A stretch of DNA of 64,000 nt. It comes from Sansalvadorimonas sp965243775 (GTDB lineage: Bacteria; Pseudomonadota; Gammaproteobacteria; Pseudomonadales; Endozoicomonadaceae). Of the stretch, positions 40,414 through 49,975 are shown one piece after another (position 1 is the stretch's first letter; every line of letters begins with the position of its first letter). Under the pieces are notes generated by a model, which was not told where the DNA came from, made no database searches, and was given only the letters and a program-made list of their open reading frames with translations. The position numbers were made by a program, and so were the translations under genes. Where the stretch lies: the NCBI GenBank assembly GCA_965243775.1, contig CBDEWF010000125.1, positions 130,622 through 194,621 of the forward strand, given 5' to 3'.

Positions 40414-42465
40414 TTACAGCTTTTTATGCTGAAAGGTTATCGGAGAGACACCCAGCCTTTTCGCTTCCTGTTGCAGGGAGGGATAGTCGGAACATTCACG
40501 CACATATACTCCACTGGGTTGTTCATTACCGAAGCAGTGGTTGCATTTTATCTTCAAAAGGTGGGCGATCCCCTTTTCAGGGGCCACTTTGTCCCTTAAC
40601 AGAATAGCCAGGGCAGTTTTCCGCTGACCTTTTTTGTGGTGGAATTTAGCCAGATAATAATAATCGTCTGATTTTAATCCCCTCTCAACCCCTCCAGACT
40701 CAATGCGGCTGGTCAGATGCCGGGCTAATGAAGACGCTTCCAGTGTTTCCGCCTGGTTCAGAAGATCGATCAATTTGCCGTAAGGCATCATTTCTCCCCA
40801 TATCTCCTTTTTGTAGTCACTTGAATTTCTGCTTCCATAAGCGAGTACCTCCCAGTCTCTATTTCCAGTGCTGGGGTCACCAGCAAGTCCTGTTAGTCTA
40901 TTCAGAAGGCTTTTACTTATCTGCTCCGTTGCAAATCTTGTTTTCAGGAAATTCAAATCACACCGACCTATACGGACCCTCAGAAGGTTGTCATCCAGGT
41001 GAGCTATTGAAATCGGTAAAATTTTCGGGACGGCCACTTTCTGGTGGGTGGAGGGCTCTTTCATAAGCAGAGCTGCAAGTAGTGGAAATCTGTTCTCCTG
41101 TTCAATCTGTCTCCTTAAATCAGTGAGGTGGAGCTTTTCGCAGGCGGAGTATATCAAGTGGAGTTTGTCAGCTTTATAAGCTGTAGACAGTAAGTTGTAG
41201 CCAGGCATATCATGGATTTTTATCGCCTCTTTATCTTTGTCAGATAACCCCATTTCTGCAGCTATATGGTATGCCGATACATCAAGAAACTTTCCTACAC
41301 TGGCCATTTCTGCCTGGAGCTCATCATCTTTTTCTGTCAGCTGCAATTGGCCTGTTCTGACCCTGTTAGCAAGACTGTTGAGGCTGATTTTCTCCAGCTT
41401 TTCAGCCAGGTAGTCAGAAGTTATATTCCCTGTTTTGTAGAGCACTTGCTTAAGAAGCTGAAAACTTGCTTCACAGGGATTGTTGTGCTGGTCCTTTATT
41501 GTACTGATTGTATTGTCATCCAGTAATCCATGGGTTCTAAGCAGGGCAGTTATAGTGTCAACTGTTGTGATGTCAGCCAGTTGCTGAAGATCGGTCTCTG
41601 TCAATTCACGGGCTGCAGACTTGCCCGCTGTTACAGAGGGCCTGGTTACATGGAGATGAAACTCATGGGGGGCCGAATCACAGGGCTTGAAATACATCAG
41701 GATCAGGGTGTTGGATTCCGGAAGGGAGGGTGATCCGGCACCGTGTACAATAGGGTATTTTTGCCCATCAATGATAAGGACAGGAGAGATAAAGTTAATT
41801 TCTTCGTGGTAAATGTTTTCAAATTTCATAGAGAAGACATGGCCCCGGGGGACTGTCAGAGACGGTTTTGAGACACCAGCATGGGTAATCGACGTACTTG
41901 CCGTGGCCGTCTGAGGCTGACCAATGATGTGTCCTCCCATAAGCTGGGTTATCACCATTTCATCTGTGGTAAGGGTGGGAGTAACCATTACCACTCCACC
42001 AGGTTGGGTAATATCAATACCCATTTCCATGGTGGTTTTTGTTTCATCACTTTCAGGATAACCAGAGACAAGACTGAGATAAAGCGTTCCCCTCTCTTTG
42101 CGGTGGCCAGCAGGACCGAGGTGTATATATCCCAAAGGGTGCTGGGGGGCGTGACTGATTTCCAGTGTCCCGGATTCTTCCTGACCTTCCTGAGTTTCCT
42201 GAGTTTCCTGAAGAGTCACGTGGCTAAAGGCTTTTTTGTCTTGCCCGGTGAAATCGCCATCAACTTCAAATATCACGCCGTGGGGGAGCTTGATTTTTAC
42301 GGCCCCTGCTATGGAGGGGAGAAGTGCAGATAAAAGGACAGATAAAAGGACAGATAGAGATCCTGACAGCGGTCTCGGTTTGAGTCCCAGAAGGGGCGCA
42401 GGCACTCTTGCAGGAAAATGTGATTTAAGTAGTAACATGGGTTGGGACCCCATAGTAAGATACAT
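40414..42465 (-). CDS. Secreted protein with tandem death-domain-like segments, copy 2
   Basis: 683 aa from the first ATG (42465); ATGs at 42453 and 42438 are alternatives and none has a clear ribosome binding site. Signal peptide: a repetitive hydrophobic segment LSVLLSVLLSALL ending SIAGA (cleavage about residue 55). A beta-rich region then includes a tandem QETQETQEGQEES stretch. Two consecutive death-fold-like helical segments follow, at about 287-369 (RELTETDLQQLADI, then SFQLLKQVLYKTGN and LAEKL) and 383-455 (AAEMGLSDKDKEAI, MPGYNLLSTAY). A conserved C-terminal part has several Cys (CNHCFG, RECSDYPSL). It is paralogous along its length to the protein at 42498-44513. Function unknown; it is probably exported, perhaps a host-directed effector. 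Confidence 0.8.
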   Translation of the reverse strand: MYLTMGSQPMLLLKSHFPARVPAPLLGLKPRPLSGSLSVLLSVLLSALLPSIAGAVKIKLPHGVIFEVDGDFTGQDKKAFSHVTLQETQETQEGQEESGTLEISHAPQHPLGYIHLGPAGHRKERGTLYLSLVSGYPESDETKTTMEMGIDITQPGGVVMVTPTLTTDEMVITQLMGGHIIGQPQTATASTSITHAGVSKPSLTVPRGHVFSMKFENIYHEEINFISPVLIIDGQKYPIVHGAGSPSLPESNTLILMYFKPCDSAPHEFHLHVTRPSVTAGKSAARELTETDLQQLADITTVDTITALLRTHGLLDDNTISTIKDQHNNPCEASFQLLKQVLYKTGNITSDYLAEKLEKISLNSLANRVRTGQLQLTEKDDELQAEMASVGKFLDVSAYHIAAEMGLSDKDKEAIKIHDMPGYNLLSTAYKADKLHLIYSACEKLHLTDLRRQIEQENRFPLLAALLMKEPSTHQKVAVPKILPISIAHLDDNLLRVRIGRCDLNFLKTRFATEQISKSLLNRLTGLAGDPSTGNRDWEVLAYGSRNSSDYKKEIWGEMMPYGKLIDLLNQAETLEASSLARHLTSRIESGGVERGLKSDDYYYLAKFHHKKGQRKTALAILLRDKVAPEKGIAHLLKIKCNHCFGNEQPSGVYVRECSDYPSLQQEAKRLGVSPITFQHKKL
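42325..42360. repeat. 12-bp tandem repeat within the signal peptide coding region
   Basis: Three copies of a (G)ACAGATAAAAG-type unit (42325-42336, 42337-42348 and 42349-42360, the last diverged) encode the repeated SVLL of the signal peptide. A unit is four codons, so copy-number change would lengthen or shorten the hydrophobic core without a frameshift. Confidence 0.8.
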
Positions 42466-42497
42466 TGACAGATATATTCAGGCAGCGATAACCCAGC

Positions 42498-44513
42498 TCA
42501 TGTTTTTTTTGAGGGATAAAATTGATAAGGTGTAAGAGCGAGACGTTGTCTCTCAACCTCCAGAGATGGGCTGTTTCCACATTTTCTTCTGCCGTAAGCA
42601 TCTTTGCAATCATACTCCTCACACTGAATGCCTAGGTTGTGTCCAAGATATTTTTCTATCCTGCTGCCATGACTGCCTGGTTTTGCTCTTGCCAGCAAAA
42701 AACGCAGGGATAGAGGTCTGTTTGTTTTGCTGTATTTTTGAGCCAGTGCAAGGAGGGCTGAGTCGCTGATAATCTGATGTTCTTCGGGGTTCTCCAGATA
42801 TTCTACTGTACGTTGCGCTACACTGTGGGTCTCCAGGTCATCAATATCATTCAGGATGGCTAGCCATTTTCTGTAGCTGAGTCCGGTTCCGAACTCTCGC
42901 TGCTTGACCGAGAACAACGCGTTGTCTGCCGAAGTTATAGCCATACCACTTCCCAACGAAAAACTCATTGCCCCTTGAACCTGTTCCAGCATCTGGATAA
43001 AATTCTTTTGGCGTCTTTCATTTGGGGGCCTGCCCAGACGCATGAGATCACGGCCGGTCATTCTTAGATCAAGCAGGTATGGATCAAGATGGTTGAATAC
43101 TACGGGTAATAGCCGGGCGTTCTTTGACTGTTTAAGTTTGGGTTTTTGCTGCTCTTGTATGCGGCTTGCCAAAATGGGATAAACTGTTGAATCTTTGACT
43201 TGATGGGGGAGATCTCCAAGCTCCGACTTTTTGCTAGCCTCGTAAAGCATGCCCAGACGTTGTTCCTGATAAGCCTTATAGAGCAGTTCATAGCCCGGCT
43301 GGTTGCTTTCAGTAAATGCAGATGTAGATGTTGGTGGAAAACCCATTGCCAAAGCAAGTTCCTCTACAAAGGGGGCAATATACGTAGATAAAGTGATCAT
43401 CTCCTGCTGGAAATCCGCGTCATCAGCCGAGACTTCCAGCTGATTTTTTCGAACCCTCTCCGCAAGGGTACCGAGGTGCTCCTCTTCCATCTTTTCCGCC
43501 AGTGCTTCGCTGGTAAATTTATCACCCTTACTGTCCAGAATGGTTTTCAGAAGCTGGAAATTCAACTCAGCGCCTTGTGCTAAATAGGTCGATTTCAAGT
43601 TGCCAATATCAGCCTCTTCTATCTGAAACCGGCGGGCTATTCTTACAGCAATATCGGGGGTGATCAGGGTAGAGAGTTTATTAAGATCCGATTCCTGCAG
43701 CTCTCTGGAGCCCTGCCTGGCCGACTGTGCTTCTGGCGTAGAGCCATAAATTGTAAGGTGCTGGCTGGAGATTTTGTGTGGAATAAAATGCAGGATAACA
43801 ACAGTGTCCCTGTCCGGTGGGTTGCCTGACTCTCTCTGTTGCAGGGTGTACTCCTTTCCCTGCAGCATAACTTTTGTTTTCATGGGGTCAAATGAACCAT
43901 AGGGAATGCCCGGGATTCTTAACCAAGTCAGGTAATGCGGTGAGGCATCTGTTTGTAGAGTTGCAGGGGAGTGATTTTGAATTTGACCGCAAAAATTAAC
44001 GTTTTCTGCACGGGATGAAAGTGAAGCCTCTGCTTCGACGCTTGTCTCCTCAATCGCCGTGATGGTATTTGTTGTCAGTATTGTTTCGGCCGTTATAACA
44101 TCACTTTCGATCTTGCTCTCCTGCTGCCATTTAACGCCGAGTTCCAGCGGAGATCCGAAGTCCTGATCGTGTTTGACAAAAATAGCAATCAAAAGATCCC
44201 CGATGGCCCCAGTTGGGATCCTGGTCTCACCCGCCAAGTATTGGGCATAACCTTGTGAATGGGTAAAGGCTATCTCGGTACTGTGATCTTCTCTTTGTTC
44301 TTGAACGTAGCGAAACGCCAGCTTTTTGGTCTGGGTTATATCACCTTCGATGGTGTAGGTCAGCCCTCCAGGAAGAATAAAAGTCAGTGCCGTGGCATTG
44401 AGCGAGAGTGTATACGAGAGCAGAAAAAAGAAAGGGAGCAAGATCCGTATAATCCACAGAGTTGAAAAAATTCGTATAGTCGGGAAGAATTGTGGGAAAA
44501 CCTCGCTTTTCAT
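42498..44513 (-). CDS. Secreted protein with tandem death-domain-like segments, copy 1
   Basis: The ATG at 44513 has AGAGG 8 nt upstream; the TTG two codons earlier is less likely. It gives 671 aa. N-terminal hydrophobic segment about 18-42 (signal peptide, cleaved near SLNATA), then a beta-rich domain opening FILPGGLTYTIEGD that matches copy 2 (LPHGVIFEVDGD). Death-fold-like segment 1, about 273-355: RELQESDLNKLSTL, FQIEEADIGNL, NFQLLKTILDSKGD, EALAEKMEEEHLGTLAERV. Segment 2, about 370-440, ends in QPGYELLYKAYQEQRLGMLY. The region about 465-600 is conserved in copy 2 and may hold a third. The C terminus is Cys-rich (CEEYDCKDAYGRRKC). Same strand as copy 2, 32 bp apart, a tandem duplication. 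Confidence 0.8.
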   Translation of the reverse strand: MKSEVFPQFFPTIRIFSTLWIIRILLPFFFLLSYTLSLNATALTFILPGGLTYTIEGDITQTKKLAFRYVQEQREDHSTEIAFTHSQGYAQYLAGETRIPTGAIGDLLIAIFVKHDQDFGSPLELGVKWQQESKIESDVITAETILTTNTITAIEETSVEAEASLSSRAENVNFCGQIQNHSPATLQTDASPHYLTWLRIPGIPYGSFDPMKTKVMLQGKEYTLQQRESGNPPDRDTVVILHFIPHKISSQHLTIYGSTPEAQSARQGSRELQESDLNKLSTLITPDIAVRIARRFQIEEADIGNLKSTYLAQGAELNFQLLKTILDSKGDKFTSEALAEKMEEEHLGTLAERVRKNQLEVSADDADFQQEMITLSTYIAPFVEELALAMGFPPTSTSAFTESNQPGYELLYKAYQEQRLGMLYEASKKSELGDLPHQVKDSTVYPILASRIQEQQKPKLKQSKNARLLPVVFNHLDPYLLDLRMTGRDLMRLGRPPNERRQKNFIQMLEQVQGAMSFSLGSGMAITSADNALFSVKQREFGTGLSYRKWLAILNDIDDLETHSVAQRTVEYLENPEEHQIISDSALLALAQKYSKTNRPLSLRFLLARAKPGSHGSRIEKYLGHNLGIQCEEYDCKDAYGRRKCGNSPSLEVERQRLALTPYQFYPSKKT

Positions 44514-44933
44514 AGCCAACCTCTTATTCGTTAAGGGCGAGTGATTTCATCGGCAAACGCCAGAGTGTCCGTTATCGCAGGAGAACAGGATAGACGACGA
44601 CACTTATTCTGCTTGCACATCCAACTGTTTTGGCACACCTCGTTATTATTACTGTCATTATTACTGTCATTATTACTGTCATTGTCATTATCTGGGGCAG
44701 GATCAGATTCTGTTTGCCCTGTTTGAAAAACAGCCGCCAGTGCAGTATGCGGAGCCTGATATACGACAGAGTTATTATTAGGGCTGGTAAAAACAGTGAT
44801 AATACAATGCTAATAAAAAATGCTAATAAAAAAGCTAATGAAAACGCTGTTTTGCAGAGTGATTTTACTTCTGGAGTTTTCTTTCTAAACTTGCGCGGTG
44901 AGAATTCTTGAGGCCTTTGCCGGGAGTGGAGTT
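44514..44933. other. Divergent intergenic region with tandem repeats (420 bp)
   Basis: It lies between the two divergent island genes. It contains three perfect copies of ATTATTACTGTC (44645-44680) plus partial copies, and near-repeats of AATGCTAATAAAAAA around 44808-44830. A short hydrophobic frame (44630-44911) is created by the repeat; I do not believe it is a gene. Both promoters should lie here. Confidence 0.6.
44645..44680. repeat. 12-bp tandem repeat, three perfect copies
   Basis: ATTATTACTGTC occurs three times in succession, followed by ATTGTC ATTAT. It sits in the divergent promoter region, so copy-number change could alter promoter spacing. Confidence 0.85.
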
Positions 44934-47159
44934 ATGTTATGTCTGCCTTCGCTGTTGTTAACAATCCAGAGTTTAAAGCGGGGGGGGAGAGATTGGTGGA
45001 GGAGAGAGGGGCTGTTAATTATTCTGGCTGTTTGCGGGGGGCTGATCATCTGTGGACATGTTCATGCCGGAGGGAGTAAATATAACGATCTGAAATTTCG
45101 CCAGTATATCCAGCTTATTGCCAAGCGAGAAGGCAATAAGCCCACCGCAACAATTACAGAAATAGCGGGCTTGGTTCCTAAATCAAAAAGTATAAAAGAG
45201 TTTGTTTTAGGGAATGGATTGGCTTGGGTGGATGGCAAGGATTGCGGTGAATCTATTTTTAGTGCAAAAGATAAGCTCAAATTAACAAAAAATGCAGGTC
45301 TAGCTTTTGCCCCGGATGGTGCGGAGATACTGAATCGTTTGCTGGAGACATGCCTTACACTTGAGTTGAATGTGTGGCCAAGTGTCATGGAGTCATTTGA
45401 GAAGAGTGATCTGGCTGCGGTCTATGTCAAGCTGGATAGGGGGTTTCAAGACTATTTGCAGGAGGAGAGAAATAGGGAAACAGAAGAAAGCGGATCTTCC
45501 CACCCACCCGGGGGGCAACAAAGACGGGAAGACTACCAGTCATGGTCAGAAGCGCCACAGTATCAGGAGTATCAGGAGTATCAGGATCCTGTTATCGGTG
45601 GGTCAGGGCAGAACCAGGCCACTACTCACGAGAGCGCAGCTTCCTATCCTCCTCCTTCGCGCCCGAGTGCGCCTCCACTTCCTTCGTACCTATCGGGTCA
45701 ATTGCCGGTAAATGCGCCACCTCCCCTGCCAGGCCAGCCGCCATCCTATAATTCCGCCTATTACCCACAGCAACAGGCAGGAATAGCTGGCACGGTACCG
45801 GTCGTCAACAAAACACCACTTCAACAGACATTGCCTGGTGGATTTGATGTTAATACGATGATAGGTGGGGTAGTGGCACAGGTTCGCCAGCAAAAGGCGC
45901 AACAGACTTATAACCACTCTGTAGCGCAAGGTAGCCATCACTCTGCTGAATGGACATTAACCTCAATGCAGCCAATCCTTCAAGTACCGGCAGGAAATTT
46001 TTTTGGGCTGCTGGATGGGAGTGCCAACTGGACAATAATTGCGGAGGCCTGGTTGGCAATTGGGGGATCTGAGCACACGGTTCTCAGGCTCTATGAAACA
46101 AGGGATTTGGGGGCCAGACGCAGTATTCTTACGGGTGCGCTAAACACAAAGGCTGGAATGGCGGCCAACCTTCTGATTAAGCTTGCTGATGTTGCACACA
46201 ACCACAACCTACGCCAACAACTACAACTACAACTACAACAAAACCGCCCTGATCCATTTTTGTCATCTGTTGAGAATCATCTGAGAGCAGCTGGATTCTC
46301 CATTGAGGAAGTGGCCAAAATAGGAGGAGACAATTTTAAGACAAGGGCTGACATTGCCAGCTGGACCATGCAGGCCGCCGGTTTCTTAAAAAATAATTGT
46401 AAAAGTCTAGATGTGGGTTTTAAAAATGTAGTCGGTTTTTTTGATTATTTCGGTTTGGTGCTCAACCAATCTGTACATACGCTGGAAAAATTTATCAACT
46501 TGGCTCAACTGACTCAGGATGATCAAGGAGAGAAGTTACTGGCTGATGTTATTGTTGCCCTGTCACAAGCACAGCGAAATGCTATCAGTTATGATGATCC
46601 GCTCTCTATCACAATGGATGGTATATTGCAGGCGGGTGTTCAGCAGGCTGTATCCGGTGGTCGCCCCCCCCTGGATGAAATCGACCTGAAAAATACTGTT
46701 CAGGATGTACTTGCAGAATATGGCACACCGGTAGAACAGGTCTGTATAGCAATTAATACGAATGGGGGAATTAATCCCATCAGGTCGTCAAAGTATAAAA
46801 AGCTGTCCACAACGGTTGGCCCGGCGGTTGTGAGGTTGAACGCTGGCCATAAGAGAACGCTGATGACTCTACGGTCTGCCCCTGACCTTAATAACGACGC
46901 TTTGCTGGGGCGGGTGGCAGAGCAATTACTGCCGTTTAAGTGGAAACAATTAGCACGTTCCATGGGACTTCCTGACAATGATTTGCAGCAAATAGAAACT
47001 GCTTTTTCAAAAGATCTAAATCAGCAGAAGTTGGAGGCGCTTAAGTCTCTTAGAGCACAGGCTGTGAGTGAGGAGGTGTACAGTGACGAACTTGCCCAGG
47101 CATTGGACCAGCATGGGATGAAGCGTGTTCGTCAAATGTTCTGGGAGAAGAGTCAATAA
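44934..47159 (+). CDS. Secreted proline-rich protein with death-domain-like segments
   Basis: The ATG at 44934 follows GGGAGTGGA; a GTG at 44898 is possible. 741 aa. A hydrophobic segment (LLIILAVCGGLIICGHVHA, about 27-45) is a late signal peptide or anchor. Next comes an alpha-rich N domain, then a Pro/Gln/Tyr-rich linker (about 190-290, with QYQEYQEYQD and PPSRPSAPPLPS). Death-fold-like segment: about 350-430 (ANWTIIAEAWLAIGGSEHTV, MAANLLIKLADV). A C-terminal one, about 652-737, is the clearest: LLGRVAEQLLPFKWKQLARS, GLPDNDLQQIE, LEALKSLRAQ, ELAQALDQHGMKRV. The W-L-A / GL-x-D-I-x-x-I / L-A-L pattern is that of eukaryotic death domains. No catalytic motif is seen. It is divergent from copies 1 and 2. 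Confidence 0.8.
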   Translation: MLCLPSLLLTIQSLKRGGRDWWRREGLLIILAVCGGLIICGHVHAGGSKYNDLKFRQYIQLIAKREGNKPTATITEIAGLVPKSKSIKEFVLGNGLAWVDGKDCGESIFSAKDKLKLTKNAGLAFAPDGAEILNRLLETCLTLELNVWPSVMESFEKSDLAAVYVKLDRGFQDYLQEERNRETEESGSSHPPGGQQRREDYQSWSEAPQYQEYQEYQDPVIGGSGQNQATTHESAASYPPPSRPSAPPLPSYLSGQLPVNAPPPLPGQPPSYNSAYYPQQQAGIAGTVPVVNKTPLQQTLPGGFDVNTMIGGVVAQVRQQKAQQTYNHSVAQGSHHSAEWTLTSMQPILQVPAGNFFGLLDGSANWTIIAEAWLAIGGSEHTVLRLYETRDLGARRSILTGALNTKAGMAANLLIKLADVAHNHNLRQQLQLQLQQNRPDPFLSSVENHLRAAGFSIEEVAKIGGDNFKTRADIASWTMQAAGFLKNNCKSLDVGFKNVVGFFDYFGLVLNQSVHTLEKFINLAQLTQDDQGEKLLADVIVALSQAQRNAISYDDPLSITMDGILQAGVQQAVSGGRPPLDEIDLKNTVQDVLAEYGTPVEQVCIAINTNGGINPIRSSKYKKLSTTVGPAVVRLNAGHKRTLMTLRSAPDLNNDALLGRVAEQLLPFKWKQLARSMGLPDNDLQQIETAFSKDLNQQKLEALKSLRAQAVSEEVYSDELAQALDQHGMKRVRQMFWEKSQ
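45561..45587. repeat. 9-bp tandem repeat encoding QEY
   Basis: TATCAGGAG is repeated three times (the third ends TATCAGGAT), giving QYQEYQEYQD in the linker of the secreted protein. A second in-gene repeat, CTACAA x3 (46221-46238), gives QLQLQLQ. Confidence 0.8.
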
Positions 47160-47425
47160 CCGACAGAAACAGACAAACCGTGGGTTGCTGTTCAGGTTGT
47201 TACTGGCCGACTCCGCTAATGGTGTGATTCTGGTGTAATCTATGCTGTTTACCATGAAAATGCCCTTCGCATTTTCATTTTTCGGGGTGGGCCTTTCCCG
47301 CTGATGGCTGTTTGAAATACAATCCTTGGGCCGTGCACAAGGATTGCTTCCCCTTTGCTGTTGCCGCGGGTAGAATACTCCGCCTTTGCCAGCAGGCACA
47401 TAATCAGACTCTCTGATGGATTTCA

Positions 47426-48079
47426 ATGCGGACTCTCACTGTTACTGACTACAACAGACTGCGAGAAGGCGGACGTGTTATCGAAGCGGATGGCTTTGGG
47501 GATAAGGTTATTGAACTGGAAGATGGAAACTTTCTGAAACTTTTCCGGCGCAAGCGCTGGTTCTCCAGTGCTCTTGTTTTCCCTTATTCCAGACGCTTCG
47601 CAAAAAACGCAAAGGCGTTGGTGCAGCGTGGTATTCCCACCGTGGAAATGCTGGACACCTACAATATTCCTGAGATCCTGCGAACAGCAGTCCTCTACCG
47701 TCCTCTGCCGGGCAAGACTTTACGCGCCTGGCTGAAAGGCTGTGATGACCTTGAGCGCCAGCACCTGGCTCGGGAGCTGGGGCGGTTTATCGCGTGGCTG
47801 CACCGCTCCGGGGTCTATTTCCGGTCATTGCACCTGGGAAATATCCTGAAAATGCCAGATGGCCGTCTCGGATTGATAGATATCTCCGATATGAACTGTC
47901 GTTGTTTTGCCTTGAGGGAAAGCAGCCGTTTGCGGAATTTCAGGCACATGGCCCGCTACCGGGATGATATGAAGCTGCTGGGAGATTCGGCAACGATCCT
48001 GGCGGAAAGCTATAACGATATGGCAGGAACTCAAAAAGGGTTCCGCCAGAAACTGGATAACATCCTGGCCGGCCGATAA
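47426..48079 (+). CDS. LPS-kinase-like protein (Kdo/WaaP type)
   Basis: 217 aa. The fold is that of small atypical kinases: a Gly-rich opening (GFGDKVIELEDGNFLKLFRR with a Lys), a catalytic-loop-like FRSLHLGNILKM (about residues 133-144) and a metal-binding DISDMN after LGLID. The HLGN/ID pattern places it among WaaP/InaA/toluene-tolerance-type lipopolysaccharide kinases that phosphorylate the LPS inner core. This fits the nearby hldE and msbA. Its exact acceptor sugar is unknown. It precedes typA by about 30 bp. Confidence 0.75.
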   Translation: MRTLTVTDYNRLREGGRVIEADGFGDKVIELEDGNFLKLFRRKRWFSSALVFPYSRRFAKNAKALVQRGIPTVEMLDTYNIPEILRTAVLYRPLPGKTLRAWLKGCDDLERQHLARELGRFIAWLHRSGVYFRSLHLGNILKMPDGRLGLIDISDMNCRCFALRESSRLRNFRHMARYRDDMKLLGDSATILAESYNDMAGTQKGFRQKLDNILAGR

Positions 48080-48110
48080 CCCGGACAGGTAATATAGAGG
48101 CATCTTTCCT

Positions 48111-49949
48111 GTGATCGAGTCAGTTATTGACAAGCTGCGGAACGTAGCGATCATCGCACACGTTGACCACGGCAAGACCACTCTGGTCGACAAACTGCTG
48201 CAGCAGTCCGGTACCCTTGGCCGCAAGGATCAGGGTACCGAGCGCATTATGGACTCCAACGATCAGGAGAAAGAGCGCGGTATCACCATTCTTGCCAAAA
48301 ATACTGCAATTAACTGGCAGGATTACCATATCAATATTGTGGACACTCCCGGGCATGCTGATTTCGGTGGTGAAGTTGAACGGGTCCTGTCCATGGTAGA
48401 TTCCGTTCTGCTGCTGGTTGACGCTGTAGATGGTCCGATGCCGCAGACTCGCTTTGTAACCTCCAAGGCTTTCGAGCAGGGTCTGCGTCCGATCGTTGTT
48501 ATTAACAAGGTTGACCGTCCTGGTGCCCGTCCTGACTGGGTGATGGATCAGGTTTTCGATCTGTTCGATAACCTGGGGGCGACTGATGAGCAACTGGACT
48601 TCCCGGTAATCTATGCCTCAGCCCTGAACGGTATTGCTGGCACTGATCCAGAGCATATGGCAGAGGACATGACTCCCCTGTTCGAAATGATCGCCGACAA
48701 TGTCCCAAGCCCCAAGGTTGACCTGGACGGCCCGTTCCAGATGCAGATCTCAGCTCTGGATTACAACAGTTATGTCGGTGTTATCGGTATTGGCCGTATC
48801 AAGCGTGGTCATGTCAAGCCTGGCACTCCTGTAAGGTTGATTACCCGTGAGGGCGATGAGCGCAATGCCAAGATCCTGAAAGTGATGGGCCACCTGGGAC
48901 TGGAACGTGTTGAGAGTGAAGATGCCCGTGCTGGTGATATTATCTGTATTACTGGTATTGATGGCCTGAATATTTCCGATACGCTGTGTGATCCAGGTAC
49001 TGTTGAAGCACTGCCAGCGCTTACGGTTGATGAGCCAACAGTCTCCATGACCTTCCAGGTAAACGACTCTCCTTTCTGTGGTCAGGATGGTAAGTACATT
49101 ACTTCCCGGAATATAAAAGATCGTCTGGACCGTGAACTCATCCACAATGTGGCACTGCGTGTGGAGCAGGGCGATGATGCTGACAAGTTCAAGGTGTCCG
49201 GCCGTGGTGAACTGCACCTGTCCGTTCTGATTGAATCCATGCGTCGTGAAGGCTACGAGCTGGCCGTTTCCCGTCCGGAAGTTGTTATCCGCGACAACAA
49301 CGGTGTGAAGGAAGAGCCTTACGAGCAGGTTGTTGTTGACGTTGAAGAGCAACATCAGGGCTCTATCATGGAAGAGCTGGGTCTGCGTAAGGCTGAACTG
49401 AAGGATATGGTTCCTGATGGTAAAGGTCGGGTACGTCTGGACTTTATCATGCCTTCCCGTGGCCTGATCGGTTTCCGTTCCCTGTTCCTGACCCTGACCT
49501 CTGGTTCCGGTATCCTGACTTCTATCTTTGACCACTATGGTCCGGTCAAGGAAGGTGAAGTGGGTAACCGTAATAATGGTGTGCTGGTATCCATGGTAAA
49601 AGGCAAGGCATTGGGTTATGCCCTGTTCAGCCTGCAAGAGCGTGGTCGTCTGTTTATTGATCCGAACGTTGATGTATATGAAGGCCAGATTATCGGTATC
49701 CATACCCGTTCCAATGACTTGGTGGTGAACCCGACCAAGGCCAAGCAGCTGACCAATATCCGTGCTGCCGGCAGTGATGAGAATATTCTGCTGACTCCAC
49801 CGATTCGCCATACTCTGGAACAGGCTCTTGAGTTTATCGATGATGATGAACTGGTTGAGGTAACACCTAACTATATTCGTCTGCGTAAGAAGCATCTGAC
49901 TGAGAATGAGCGTAAGCGAGCTCGTTCTGCCAAGAATAAGCAGGCTTAA
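48111..49949 (+). CDS. typA: Translational GTPase TypA/BipA
   Basis: This 612-aa GTPase binds 70S ribosomes and affects stress and cold responses and 50S assembly. A GTG start with GAGG 10 nt upstream yields MIESVIDKLRNVAIIAHVDH. G1 is AHVDHGKT, the switch regions contain KERGITI and VDTPGHADFGGEV, G4 is NKVD, and the domain III-V BipA features follow (PTKAKQLTNIRAAG and the KKHLTENERKR tail). An intrinsic terminator and then a group II intron follow. Confidence 0.97.
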   Translation: MIESVIDKLRNVAIIAHVDHGKTTLVDKLLQQSGTLGRKDQGTERIMDSNDQEKERGITILAKNTAINWQDYHINIVDTPGHADFGGEVERVLSMVDSVLLLVDAVDGPMPQTRFVTSKAFEQGLRPIVVINKVDRPGARPDWVMDQVFDLFDNLGATDEQLDFPVIYASALNGIAGTDPEHMAEDMTPLFEMIADNVPSPKVDLDGPFQMQISALDYNSYVGVIGIGRIKRGHVKPGTPVRLITREGDERNAKILKVMGHLGLERVESEDARAGDIICITGIDGLNISDTLCDPGTVEALPALTVDEPTVSMTFQVNDSPFCGQDGKYITSRNIKDRLDRELIHNVALRVEQGDDADKFKVSGRGELHLSVLIESMRREGYELAVSRPEVVIRDNNGVKEEPYEQVVVDVEEQHQGSIMEELGLRKAELKDMVPDGKGRVRLDFIMPSRGLIGFRSLFLTLTSGSGILTSIFDHYGPVKEGEVGNRNNGVLVSMVKGKALGYALFSLQERGRLFIDPNVDVYEGQIIGIHTRSNDLVVNPTKAKQLTNIRAAGSDENILLTPPIRHTLEQALEFIDDDELVEVTPNYIRLRKKHLTENERKRARSAKNKQA

Positions 49950-49975
49950 AATTAATTAGAAACTTTAGCTTGGCC

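Noticed and set aside
40261..42465. CRISPR-like arrays in the repeat-rich island
   Set aside because: Repeats are short (9-12 bp), directly adjacent without spacers and largely within coding sequence; no cas genes are present.
44630..44911. Hydrophobic 93-aa frame in the divergent island promoter
   Set aside because: It is produced by the ATTATTACTGTC repeat, starts at TTG, has no ribosome binding site and overlaps the start of the next gene.
48750..49895. 381-aa minus-strand frame over typA
   Set aside because: It is an antisense shadow; typA is complete with all GTPase motifs.
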